A stretch of 41,161 bases of DNA from Flavobacterium buctense (GTDB lineage Bacteria > Bacteroidota > Bacteroidia > Flavobacteriales > Flavobacteriaceae), in contig NZ_JACTAB010000011.1 in the NCBI RefSeq assembly GCF_014486695.1, forward strand, positions 1-41,161, given 5' to 3'. Position numbers and translations under genes: made by a program. The notes under the pieces are model-generated. The model ran no database searches. It was given only the letters and a program-made list of their open reading frames with translations, and was not told the origin of the DNA. Positions 1-7,550 of this stretch are shown in pieces (position 1 is the stretch's first letter; the number at the start of each line of letters is the position of its first letter).

Positions 1-1283
1 GCCGGAACTGAACATTTTATCCTTGTCCCTATAACCGGTAAAGTTTGACCACAATAATTTGTAATGCTACTCAAATAAGCACCCGTCACAGTATTGGTAA
101 TAACATTACTGTCAGCAGTAGCAGTAGACAAACAAGTACCTCCCGTTACGGTGATACTCACACTAACCTGATTACCATTGGCCAAATTATTAACTACATA
201 ACTGTTAGAAGCACCGTTTTGAACCGAAGTACCATTGACTTTAAAATCATAACTCGCTGTGCCACCACCTAAATTACCCGCACTAGCCGTGAAAGTTACA
301 CTCGTACCATAAGCAAAAGTATTATCTAAATCACTGCTAGTTAAAGAAACTGTTGGGGTAACTAAAGGAATAATTGTTACAGTGGCCTCAGCGCTTGTAG
401 TACTACATCCATTTGGAGCAGTATATGTATAAGTATAAGTAGTAGATGGACCGGTGTATGGGTTTGCAATACTATAAATACCGGTTCCTCCCGCTGGTAA
501 TCCTGAACCTACTAAAGTGATAGCACTACCGGCACAACCGGTAACGTTGGAAGCAGTAGCTGTCGGATTATCCGTAATAGAAAGATTATTGAAAAAAGCA
601 TTTCTTGTATTACCGCCACCGGCATTAAAATTAAAAAACCTCACTTGAGCAGGAACTTTTCCGCCACTTGGACTCTTTAAGGCACCGTTAAGAGTAACTA
701 CTTGATTGTTGGCTAATCTGGTAACTACCAAAGAATAGTTGTTAGCATCAGTTCTGCTGAATACGAAAGTCAAGCCATCATCTGTAAAGTCAAAAGCAGT
801 ATCAGTTTGATTACTATTATCATTGATTTTGTATTTATTTTGTCCACCAATGTAGTAGAACTCAACTAAATTTTCACCTGCTGCATTTTGTATACCAAAT
901 CCAACAACTGCTCCATTGTCAATCCAACCGTTATCCATTCCAAAAGAAAGGGTTCCGCCGATATTCAAAGTATTAGAAAAAGCTCTGGTAGCAGAAGCCG
1001 TTTGACTATTATTAGCATAAAGAGCCCAACAAGAGGAACCAATACTAGATGGACCACCATCCCCATTACTATTGGAGTTACCAATAAAAAAACCATTACG
1101 TGAACCATCGCCCGAAGTCAAATTACGAGTCCAGGTATTAAATCCATTTCCTCCATTATCTGAGGCACCCCATCCATCATTATAAGGAACATTTCCGGCA
1201 TTGTCGGAAGGACATTGCGAATAAACAGTTGAGGTAATAAATGAGCATAGTAACAAACTCATCGCGAGTAAAATTCTTTTCAT
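1..1283 (-). CDS. Secreted protein, N-terminal part (runs off the left edge)
   Basis: An open frame reads from the ATG at 1283 leftward to the window edge without a stop, giving about 427 residues; the C-terminus is missing. Residues 1-23 form a clear signal peptide (MKRILLAMSLLLCSF..., likely cut after VYSQ). Residues ~24-210 are rich in Gly, Asn, Ser and aromatics and look like an all-beta, lectin-like or jelly-roll module. After ~225 come Ig-like beta segments with paired cysteines (NVTGCAGSAITL, GGTCLSTATADSN). This composition is typical of Bacteroidota surface proteins exported by T9SS, but the C-terminal sorting domain that would prove it lies outside the window. No catalytic motif is visible, so the function is unknown. 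The gene is alone on its strand here, and 568 bases separate it from the next gene. Confidence 0.8.
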   Translation of the reverse strand, partial: MKRILLAMSLLLCSFITSTVYSQCPSDNAGNVPYNDGWGASDNGGNGFNTWTRNLTSGDGSRNGFFIGNSNSNGDGGPSSIGSSCWALYANNSQTASATRAFSNTLNIGGTLSFGMDNGWIDNGAVVGFGIQNAAGENLVEFYYIGGQNKYKINDNSNQTDTAFDFTDDGLTFVFSRTDANNYSLVVTRLANNQVVTLNGALKSPSGGKVPAQVRFFNFNAGGGNTRNAFFNNLSITDNPTATASNVTGCAGSAITLVGSGLPAGGTGIYSIANPYTGPSTTYTYTYTAPNGCSTTSAEATVTIIPLVTPTVSLTSSDLDNTFAYGTSVTFTASAGNLGGGTASYDFKVNGTSVQNGASNSYVVNNLANGNQVSVSITVTGGTCLSTATADSNVITNTVTGAYLSSITNYCGQTLPVIGTRIKCSVP

Positions 1284-1436
1284 AAAATTAATTTTTTAAT
1301 TAGTTAAAATAAAAAACAACAATAACATTCACCCGACTTTAATAAAGCCAAGACAGATTAAGCGATAATAGTAGAATAAGGGTCAATAAAACTATAAAAT
1401 TAACCAATCCAAATTACAAAACAAAAAACTACCGAA

Positions 1437-1452
1437 CAAACGAAAACGTTTG
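1437..1452. promoter_or_regulatory. Inverted repeat CAAACG-AAAA-CGTTTG, operator-like
   Basis: Two perfect 6-base arms flank an AAAA centre. The inner 12-mer AACGAAAACGTT recurs on the opposite strand upstream of gltA (22965-22976). The symmetry suggests a dimeric transcription-factor site, possibly serving the leftward secreted-protein gene that starts 154 bases away. Which factor binds is unknown. Confidence 0.3.
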
Positions 1453-1712
1453 CGTGTTAATAAATTATTGATTTTTAGTTAATAATCTATAAATTTTAGA
1501 AAAAACAACTACCAAAATTACCAACTTAACAATTATCATATTCACAAACATCCCAAAAAAAATTGTGCCCTTCAAAAGTAGGTTGACTAAAAATCAACCT
1601 CTTTCAAGCCATCTTTATGTAACCCTTAATTACTTTAACTTCTTAATATTAAAAACTCTCCTACCAATTAATAATAATTGAAATACCTTCGCCTTCAATT
1701 TCCAAACCAAAT

Positions 1713-1812
1713 CTGAACACTAAACACTGAGCACTGATTAATCAATACTGATTACTGAACACTGAACACTGACCACTGAACACTGACCACTGACCACTGA
1801 ATACTGACCACT
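1713..1812. repeat. Degenerate short tandem repeat, ACTGACCACTGA type
   Basis: About 100 bases are built from imperfect copies of an 8-10 base unit (CTGAACACTGA, CTGACCACTGA, CTGATTACTGA). The array lies immediately upstream of the 250-aa gene. A second, shorter array of the same unit in the same orientation lies just beyond that gene at 2707-2747. There is no repeat-spacer periodicity of the CRISPR kind. Confidence 0.85.
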
Positions 1813-1819
1813 TTTTTCC

Positions 1820-1827
1820 TAACTTTG
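1820..1827 (+). promoter_or_regulatory. Candidate -7 box TAACTTTG
   Basis: The sequence matches the Bacteroidota -7 consensus TAnnTTTG and lies 24 bases before the ATG at 1852. No TTG is found at the expected -33 spacing because the repeat array occupies that position, so promoter strength is uncertain. Confidence 0.45.
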
Positions 1828-1851
1828 TAAGTATAACCAAACAAAAAAACC

Positions 1852-2604
1852 ATGGCAAAAGTAACAGCCTCATTCAAAATCGTAGGAACCTTAAACGACA
1901 TCAACTTCTACATCGACCAAAACAACAATAATATTGCCCGCGAAAAAGGAAAAACCGGCGTTAGCAAAGAAGAATTTGCAAGAAACCCTATCTTCACCAA
2001 AGCAAAAAACCACGCCAAAGAATTCGGTAGAGCCTCAAAAAAAGCACAAAGTTTCAGAGCATTGGCATACGCCTTTTTCAACAGAGCCAAAGACGGAAGC
2101 TTTGCCGGTCGAGCCAATAAATTAATGTTCGAAATAATAGAGGAAGATACTATAAATCCACACGGAGAAAGAATTTTTGAAAACGGCATACAAACTAAGG
2201 AGGTCAGAACTTATCCCATTGGCTTTGAAGGCAACAAACTAAGACCGCTAAATAAAGTGCTAAAAACAAACTGGCAGTGGAATGAAGAAAGCAGCCAACT
2301 TACCATAGAAAACTTCAACCCTAAAACAGACATCGATTGGCCTGAAAAAGCGGAGCAAGTACACTTGGCAATAGCGAGAGCCAACTGGAATTATGAAGAA
2401 AATAAATTCACCACCGAATACAGCCAAGAAATAATCCTCCAAAAAGAAGAACCAACAACAACCATAACCCTACAAACAGAAATCCCCGAGGGAAATCACC
2501 TGCAATTAGCCTACCTATTCATAGCCTTCTCCATCCAAGAAAGAAAAAAGATAAAAGAATTAAAAAGAAGCAACAACACCATCTCAATCATATGGTCAAA
2601 ATAA
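1852..2604 (+). CDS. Uncharacterised 250-aa protein, Bacteroidota-restricted type
   Basis: A complete ORF of 250 residues with no signal peptide, membrane segment or cysteine, so probably cytoplasmic. The N-terminal third contains GTLNDINFYIDQNN, then IAREKGKTGVSKEEF, then a basic helical stretch with EFGRASKKAQSFRAL. From memory, the pattern of a 'G..DI.FY' start, then 'AREKG', then 'EFGRA' recurs in an uncharacterised family common in Flavobacteria; this is recollection, not a search. The C-terminal half is acidic and beta-rich (TTTITLQTEIPEGNHLQLAYLFIAF). No catalytic motif is seen. The gene is monocistronic, opposite in strand to both neighbours, and lies between two arrays of the same degenerate repeat (1713-1812 and 2707-2747). 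Function unknown. Confidence 0.8.
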   Translation: MAKVTASFKIVGTLNDINFYIDQNNNNIAREKGKTGVSKEEFARNPIFTKAKNHAKEFGRASKKAQSFRALAYAFFNRAKDGSFAGRANKLMFEIIEEDTINPHGERIFENGIQTKEVRTYPIGFEGNKLRPLNKVLKTNWQWNEESSQLTIENFNPKTDIDWPEKAEQVHLAIARANWNYEENKFTTEYSQEIILQKEEPTTTITLQTEIPEGNHLQLAYLFIAFSIQERKKIKELKRSNNTISIIWSK

Positions 2605-2706
2605 AACACATTAGACATTAGACAAAAGTAAAAAACTTAAATGCCTTATATGGTTAAAAACAAAAAAAGCCCTGCAAAACAAGACTTCCTATCATTCAAA
2701 CCAAAA

Positions 2707-2747
2707 CCACTGACCACTAAAAACTGACCACTGACCACTGATCACTA
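2707..2747. repeat. Second array of the ACTGACCACTGA-type repeat, overlapping the rfbB stop
   Basis: Four to five imperfect copies of the same unit seen at 1713-1812, in the same orientation (ACCACTGACCACTAA then CTGACCACTGACCACTGAT). Its right end overlaps the TAG stop codon of rfbB on the minus strand (2745-2747), so the repeat abuts the end of the polysaccharide operon. Confidence 0.8.
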
Positions 2748-3791
2748 AGAATACTGCTTCTCATAATACTTCGAATACTCACCCGAAGTAACATTCTTCA
2801 ACCATTCCTCATTGGCCAAAAACCAATCAATGGTTTGTTCCAAACCTTCTTCAAAAGTTACGGAAGGTTTCCAACCCAATGTTGTGTTGATTTTAGAAGC
2901 ATCAATAGCATAGCGTAAATCGTGCCCAGGTCGGTCTTTTACATAAGTAATCAACTGCTCGGAAGTCCCTGAAGCCCTGCCAAGTTTGGCATCCATTTTC
3001 TGGCAAAGCAATTTAACCAAATCGATATTTCGCCATTCATTAAACCCGCCAATATTATAAGTTTCGTGATTGTGTCCTTTATGAAAAACCAAATCAATGG
3101 CTATCGCATGGTCAATAACATACAACCAATCTCGGGTGTAATTGCCATCACCATAAACCGGCAAAGACTTGTTAGTTATAATATTATTAATAAAAAGTGG
3201 TATTAACTTTTCCGGAAAATGATTCGGGCCATAATTATTCGAGCAATTCGTAATCACATAAGGCAAACCATAAGTCTCGCCATAAGCCCTAACAAAATGA
3301 TCGGAACTCGCCTTTGAAGCCGAATAAGGGGAATTCGGGTCATATGGGGTAGTTTCTGTAAACAAACCTGTTGTACCCAAACTGCCATAGACTTCATCGG
3401 TACTGACATGGTAAAATCTTTTACCTTCAAAACTGGCTGCCCAAATGGTTTTAGCCGCATTCAGCAAATTCATTGTACCAATAACATTCGTCTTAACAAA
3501 CGCCAAAGGATCGGTAATCGAGCGATCAACATGCGATTCTGCAGCCAAATGGATAACCCCATCAAACTGATGCTTTTGAAACAATTGATTTACAAAATCA
3601 GCATCTACTATATCGCCTTTAATAAAGGTATAATTAAGAGATTGTTCAATATCTGCAATATTCTCCAAATTTCCGGCATAAGTCAAGGCATCTAAATTAA
3701 AAATTTGATACGCCGGATACTTAGTCACAAAACGACGCACCACATGCGAACCTATAAACCCTGCACCACCCGTTATTAAAATCTTTTTCAT
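2745..3791 (-). CDS. rfbB: dTDP-glucose 4,6-dehydratase
   Basis: RfbB/RmlB converts dTDP-glucose to dTDP-4-keto-6-deoxyglucose, the branch point to rhamnose and other 6-deoxy sugars. The 348-aa length is typical. The NAD-binding TGGAGFIG lies at residues 7-14. The catalytic STDEVYG (S130-T131-D132-E133) and YSASK (Y156, K160) of this extended short-chain dehydrogenase subfamily are intact, as are HLAAESHVDRSI and NNYGPNHFPEKLIP. It is the last gene of the polysaccharide operon, 38 bases after the TviB-like gene. No rfbA, rfbC or rfbD is nearby, so the glucose-1-phosphate thymidylyltransferase and later steps must be encoded elsewhere. Confidence 0.96.
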   Translation of the reverse strand: MKKILITGGAGFIGSHVVRRFVTKYPAYQIFNLDALTYAGNLENIADIEQSLNYTFIKGDIVDADFVNQLFQKHQFDGVIHLAAESHVDRSITDPLAFVKTNVIGTMNLLNAAKTIWAASFEGKRFYHVSTDEVYGSLGTTGLFTETTPYDPNSPYSASKASSDHFVRAYGETYGLPYVITNCSNNYGPNHFPEKLIPLFINNIITNKSLPVYGDGNYTRDWLYVIDHAIAIDLVFHKGHNHETYNIGGFNEWRNIDLVKLLCQKMDAKLGRASGTSEQLITYVKDRPGHDLRYAIDASKINTTLGWKPSVTFEEGLEQTIDWFLANEEWLKNVTSGEYSKYYEKQYS

Positions 3792-3796
3792 TTCTT

Positions 3797-3827
3797 ATTC
3801 GTAATTCGTAATTTATAATTCGCAATT
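3797..3827. repeat. Short tandem repeat ATTCGTAATTCGTAATT in an operon gap
   Basis: The spacer between the TviB-like gene and rfbB consists almost entirely of imperfect copies of ATTCGTAATT / ATAATTCGCA, a unit of about 8-11 bases. On the minus strand it reads as AATTACGAATTACGAAT. It is transcribed within the operon. It differs from the ACTGACC repeat nearby but has a similar period. Confidence 0.7.
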
Positions 3828-3829
3828 CT

Positions 3830-5107
3830 TTACAATCTCCCATCCGCCTTTTCATTCAAAACACCCTTTACATCAAACAATACTCCATTGGGTTTTTTCA
3901 ATTGCGACAAATCAATCGACACAAATTCGTTGTGTGCAACACCCAAAACAATCGCATCAAAAGTAGTAGTTGGCAAACTATTCGTCGTCTCTAATTGGTA
4001 TTCATGCTTCACCTCTGCAGGTTTGGCCCAAGGATCAAAAATAGTTACTGCAATACCATAATCTTCCAAAGCATGCACCACGTCAACAATTTTAGTGTTG
4101 CGCACATCGGGACAATTTTCTTTAAAAGTGATACCTAGCATCAACAATTTAGCCCCGTTAATAGCCACTCCTTTTTTAATCATCAATTTGACAACCTGAG
4201 AAGCCACATATTCACCCATGCTGTCATTCAAACGCCTTCCGGCCAAAATAATTTCAGGATGATAGCCTTTCTCTTGGGCTTTTTGGGCCAAATAATAAGG
4301 ATCAACTCCGATGCAATGACCACCAACCAATCCCGGTTTGAACGGTAAAAAGTTCCACTTAGTACCGGCGGCTTCTAAAACGGCATGGGTATCAATTTCC
4401 AATAAATTAAAAATTTTCGCCAATTCGTTTACAAAAGCGATATTAATATCACGTTGCGAATTCTCAATCACTTTTGCCGCTTCTGCCACTTTTATAGAAG
4501 GTGCTAAATGCGTACCGGCAGTAATCACCGATTGGTATAGACTATTGACTTTTTGACCTACTTCAGGCGTTGAACCTGAAGTCACTTTTAGGATTTTCTC
4601 AACGGTATGTTCCTTATCACCTGGGTTAATTCGTTCCGGAGAATAGCCTGCAAAGAAATCAACATTGAATTTCAAACCGCTTACTCTTTCTAAAACCGGA
4701 ATACATTCTTCCTCAGTCACACCCGGATAAACAGTAGACTCATAAATCACGATATCACCTTTTTTTAATACTTTCCCAACGGTTTCACTCGACTTATAAA
4801 GCGGTGTTAAATCGGGGCGATTATTTTTATCAACCGGTGTTGGAACGGTAACGATGTAATAATTGCAATCTTGAATTTCAGCAATATCATTACTGCAAAA
4901 AAGACCATTGGAATGACTATTCGAAGTAACAAGCACTGCATTTAGGGTAGCCTCATCAATTTCTAATGTTGAATCGATTCCGGAGTTTAATTCCTTAATC
5001 CTATGTTGATTGATGTCAAAACCCACCACAGGATATTTTGTTGCAAACAATCTTGCTAATGGTAAACCCACATATCCTAAACCTATAACTGCAATTTTAA
5101 TATTCAT
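3830..5107 (-). CDS. tviB: UDP-N-acetylhexosamine 6-dehydrogenase (TviB/WbpO type)
   Basis: This nucleotide-sugar dehydrogenase performs the two-step NAD-dependent oxidation of C6 to a uronic acid, most likely on UDP-GlcNAc or UDP-GalNAc. The 425-aa protein has the Rossmann motif GLGYVG (residues 9-14), the STVYPG loop, and the catalytic cysteine C265 in [31 protein letters not shown] following that motif is characteristic of the TviB/VipA/WbpO group rather than of UDP-glucose dehydrogenases. It sits three genes downstream of the kinase, in the same operon as a TviC/WbpP-type epimerase. Together the pair would make UDP-GalNAcA, as in Vi antigen and Pseudomonas O6 O-antigen pathways. Exact substrate is inferred from family and context. 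Confidence 0.88.
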   Translation of the reverse strand: MNIKIAVIGLGYVGLPLARLFATKYPVVGFDINQHRIKELNSGIDSTLEIDEATLNAVLVTSNSHSNGLFCSNDIAEIQDCNYYIVTVPTPVDKNNRPDLTPLYKSSETVGKVLKKGDIVIYESTVYPGVTEEECIPVLERVSGLKFNVDFFAGYSPERINPGDKEHTVEKILKVTSGSTPEVGQKVNSLYQSVITAGTHLAPSIKVAEAAKVIENSQRDINIAFVNELAKIFNLLEIDTHAVLEAAGTKWNFLPFKPGLVGGHCIGVDPYYLAQKAQEKGYHPEIILAGRRLNDSMGEYVASQVVKLMIKKGVAINGAKLLMLGITFKENCPDVRNTKIVDVVHALEDYGIAVTIFDPWAKPAEVKHEYQLETTNSLPTTTFDAIVLGVAHNEFVSIDLSQLKKPNGVLFDVKGVLNEKADGRL

Positions 5108-5156
5108 CTTTTTTATTTTCTGATATTTTCAATTTTCAAAAATCTACAACCGAGTA

Positions 5157-6548
5157 CTAACTTCCTATCGATTGATAAACAAACCCAATGGCTCTCATTT
5201 TCTCAGCATCCAACAGATTTCTACCGTCAAAAATAAAAGCCGGTTTCAACATACTGTCATAAATTTTCTTCCAATCGTAGTCTTTAAACTCATCCCATTC
5301 CGTCAGTATTGCTACCGCATGCGCATTTTCACAAGCCATATAAGGATTATCAAAAGTATGGATGTGTTTTTCATTATCAGCTGGTTTTCTGGTATCCAAA
5401 TAATCTAAATCGGCCAATACTTGTTGGTGTCCCACTTTTGGATCATATAGTGCAATATTGGCTTGCTCATTAATTAAATCATCGGCTACATAAATCGCAG
5501 CAGATTCTCTGGTATCATTCGTGTCTTTTTTAAAGGCCCAACCCAAGAAAGCAATCTTCTTCCCAGAAACAGTATTGTATAACGTTTGTACTATATTTCT
5601 GGAGAAACGTCTTTTTTGATGGTCATTCATGATGATTACCTGTTCCCAATAATCAGCTACTTCGTTTAATCCGAATGCTTTGGAAATATAAACCAAATTC
5701 AAAATGTCTTTTTGAAAACAAGAACCGCCAAAGCCAACGGAGGCTTTTAAAAATTTGGAACCAATTCTGCTATCCATTCCGATTGCTTTTGCCACTTCAT
5801 TGACGTTGGCTTCTGTTTTTTCACACAATTCAGACATCGCATTAATCGAAGAAACTCGTTGTGCCAAGAAAGCATTTGCCGTTAATTTAGACAATTCCGA
5901 AGACCAAACATTGGTTTTTAAAATACGTTCTTTGGGAACCCAATTAGCATAAACATCTACCAAAGATTCAATGGCTTGTTGCCCTTCCGGTGTAGTTTCA
6001 CCACCAATTAAAACCCTATCAGGGTGCAATAAATCTTGTACCGCCGTTCCTTCTGCAAGAAACTCAGGATTAGATAATATTTGGAATTGAACGCCATTCC
6101 CGGTATTGTCTAAAATGCTTTTCAAAGCTTCAGCGGTTCTAACCGGCAAAGTAGATTTCTCGACAATAATCTTATCGTTTTTAGCTACTTTGGCAATTTG
6201 ACGTGCGCACAATTCAATGTGTTTTAAATCGGCCGCCATACCTTTTCCTGTCCCATACGTTTTGGTGGGCGTATTGACAGAAATAAAAATCAGTTGGGCT
6301 TCATCAATCGCTTGATCAACCGCTGTAGAGAAGAATAAGTTTTTATTTCTGGTATTGGCAACAATTTCGTTCAATCCCGGTTCATAGATGGGAATGTTGT
6401 TAACATCTTCATCATTCCAAGCCGCAATTCTGGCTTCGTTCAAATCGACTACAGTCACTTTAATATGCGGACATTTTTCGGCTATAACTGCCATGGTTGG
6501 ACCACCTACATAACCTGCTCCAATACAACAAATATTAGTTATTTTCAT
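5157..6548 (-). CDS. ugd: UDP-glucose 6-dehydrogenase, animal-like
   Basis: Makes UDP-glucuronic acid from UDP-glucose. I place the start at the ATG at 6548 (463 aa); a TTG two codons upstream (6554) is also in frame but less likely. [18 protein letters not shown] (Rossmann, residues ~10-27), [21 protein letters not shown] and the catalytic C277 in [16 protein letters not shown] match the eukaryotic UGDH subfamily more closely than the short E. coli-type Ugd (~390 aa). The late [11 protein letters not shown] region and the 463-aa length also fit UGDH. It lies between the epimerase and the second dehydrogenase, so the operon feeds at least two different uronic acids into the polymer. Confidence 0.95.
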   Translation of the reverse strand: MKITNICCIGAGYVGGPTMAVIAEKCPHIKVTVVDLNEARIAAWNDEDVNNIPIYEPGLNEIVANTRNKNLFFSTAVDQAIDEAQLIFISVNTPTKTYGTGKGMAADLKHIELCARQIAKVAKNDKIIVEKSTLPVRTAEALKSILDNTGNGVQFQILSNPEFLAEGTAVQDLLHPDRVLIGGETTPEGQQAIESLVDVYANWVPKERILKTNVWSSELSKLTANAFLAQRVSSINAMSELCEKTEANVNEVAKAIGMDSRIGSKFLKASVGFGGSCFQKDILNLVYISKAFGLNEVADYWEQVIIMNDHQKRRFSRNIVQTLYNTVSGKKIAFLGWAFKKDTNDTRESAAIYVADDLINEQANIALYDPKVGHQQVLADLDYLDTRKPADNEKHIHTFDNPYMACENAHAVAILTEWDEFKDYDWKKIYDSMLKPAFIFDGRNLLDAEKMRAIGFVYQSIGS

Positions 6549-6563
6549 TATCAATAGTAATTT

Positions 6564-7550
6564 TTAATCTTTTTTTAAATGTTTCCAATACCACGCAACT
6601 GCTTCTTTTAAACCTGCTTGAAAAGAGAATTTCGGGTTGTATTTTAGTAATTCTTTTGCCTTATCAATACTAGCCAAAGAGTGAGGAATATCGCCTACCC
6701 TATTCGGCCCATAAATAACGGCAACCTCAGCAATTTTTTGGTCAAATTCCGATAAGTATAATTTGAGGTATTTCACCATATCATTCAAAGTCGTTCTGTC
6801 TCCAAAAGCGGTATTATAAACCGTATTCACTGCTTCAGGATGCTGAGTCAACATAGCCAACTCATTCATTTGAATCACATTATCTATATAAGTAAAGTCT
6901 CTGGAATAATTCCCATCGCCATTAATCACTGGGCTTTCATGTGCCATTAATTGCATCACAAACTTAGGAATTACTGCGGCATAAGCCCCATTCGGATCTT
7001 GCCTTCTGCCGTATACATTAAAATAACGCAATCCAATGGTTTCTAAACCATAAGTTTTACCGAAAATCTCTGCATATAATTCGTTTACATATTTCGTAAT
7101 CGCATAAGGAGACAGTGGCTTCCCAATTTTATCCTCAACTTTAGGCAAACTTTCAGAATCTCCATAAGTTGAAGAACTCGCTGCATAAACAAATCTTTTT
7201 ACTCCGGCATCTCTTGACGCCACCAACATATTCAAAAACCCGGAAACATTTACCTCATTGCTGGTAATAGGATCATTAATAGAACGTGGCACCGAACCCA
7301 AAGCTGCTTGGTGCAAAACAAAATCAATATTCTTAACTGCCAATTGACAAGTTTCAATGTTTCTAATATCACCTTCTATCAACTGAAAATTTTCATGGTT
7401 TAAAAACCCTGCAATATTGTGTCGGTGACCTGTAGCAAAATTATCCAAACATGTTACCAAATACCCTTTGCCCAAAAAATAGTCACAAAGGTTTGAACCA
7501 ATAAATCCTGCTCCTCCGGTTATAAGAATAGCTTTTGCTTTATTTGTCAT
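6564..7550 (-). CDS. tviC: UDP-N-acetylglucosamine 4-epimerase (TviC/WbpP type)
   Basis: Extended short-chain dehydrogenase that interconverts UDP-GlcNAc and UDP-GalNAc, or the corresponding uronic acids. The 328-aa protein has TGGAGFIG (residues 11-18), SSSTYG (S125-S127), and the catalytic Y149xxxK153 (YAITK). The stretches AALGSVPRSINDP and FNVYGRRQDPNGAYAAVIPK are hallmark sequences of the WbpP/TviC group, which acts on N-acetylated substrates. Its ATG overlaps the stop of the kinase gene by one base (TAATG), suggesting translational coupling. With the TviB-like dehydrogenase in the same operon it would give UDP-GalNAcA. Confidence 0.9.
   Translation of the reverse strand: MTNKAKAILITGGAGFIGSNLCDYFLGKGYLVTCLDNFATGHRHNIAGFLNHENFQLIEGDIRNIETCQLAVKNIDFVLHQAALGSVPRSINDPITSNEVNVSGFLNMLVASRDAGVKRFVYAASSSTYGDSESLPKVEDKIGKPLSPYAITKYVNELYAEIFGKTYGLETIGLRYFNVYGRRQDPNGAYAAVIPKFVMQLMAHESPVINGDGNYSRDFTYIDNVIQMNELAMLTQHPEAVNTVYNTAFGDRTTLNDMVKYLKLYLSEFDQKIAEVAVIYGPNRVGDIPHSLASIDKAKELLKYNPKFSFQAGLKEAVAWYWKHLKKD

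Larger units (their letters stand above)
1284..1851. other. 568-base non-coding region with repeats
   Basis: This AT-rich stretch separates two divergent genes. I find no credible ORF or RNA gene. It holds a 16-base inverted repeat (1437-1452), a hairpin at 1580-1600 (AGGTTGA, 7-base loop, TCAACCT), a degenerate ACTGACCACTGA-type repeat array (1713-1812) and a promoter-like TAACTTTG box (1820-1827) for the rightward gene. The hairpin lacks a T-run on the plus strand, so I do not call it a terminator. Confidence 0.6.

Noticed and set aside
45..1103. Plus-strand ORFs over the left-edge region
   Set aside because: They are low-complexity Thr/Ser/Ile-rich readings of the antisense of a continuous signal-peptide-bearing minus-strand frame.
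1580..1600. Hairpin AGGTTGA/TCAACCT as a terminator
   Set aside because: No T-run follows on the plus strand, and no gene ends nearby on either strand.
1713..1812. Repeat array considered as a CRISPR
   Set aside because: Units of 8-10 bases abut each other with no unique spacers of constant length, and no cas genes are present.
1908..2442. Antisense ORFs inside the 250-aa gene
   Set aside because: Shadow frames without an initiation context; the plus-strand frame has an upstream promoter-like box and a coherent protein.
6549..6554. TTG at 6554 as the ugd start
   Set aside because: An ATG two codons downstream (6548) starts directly before the Rossmann motif, as in relatives.
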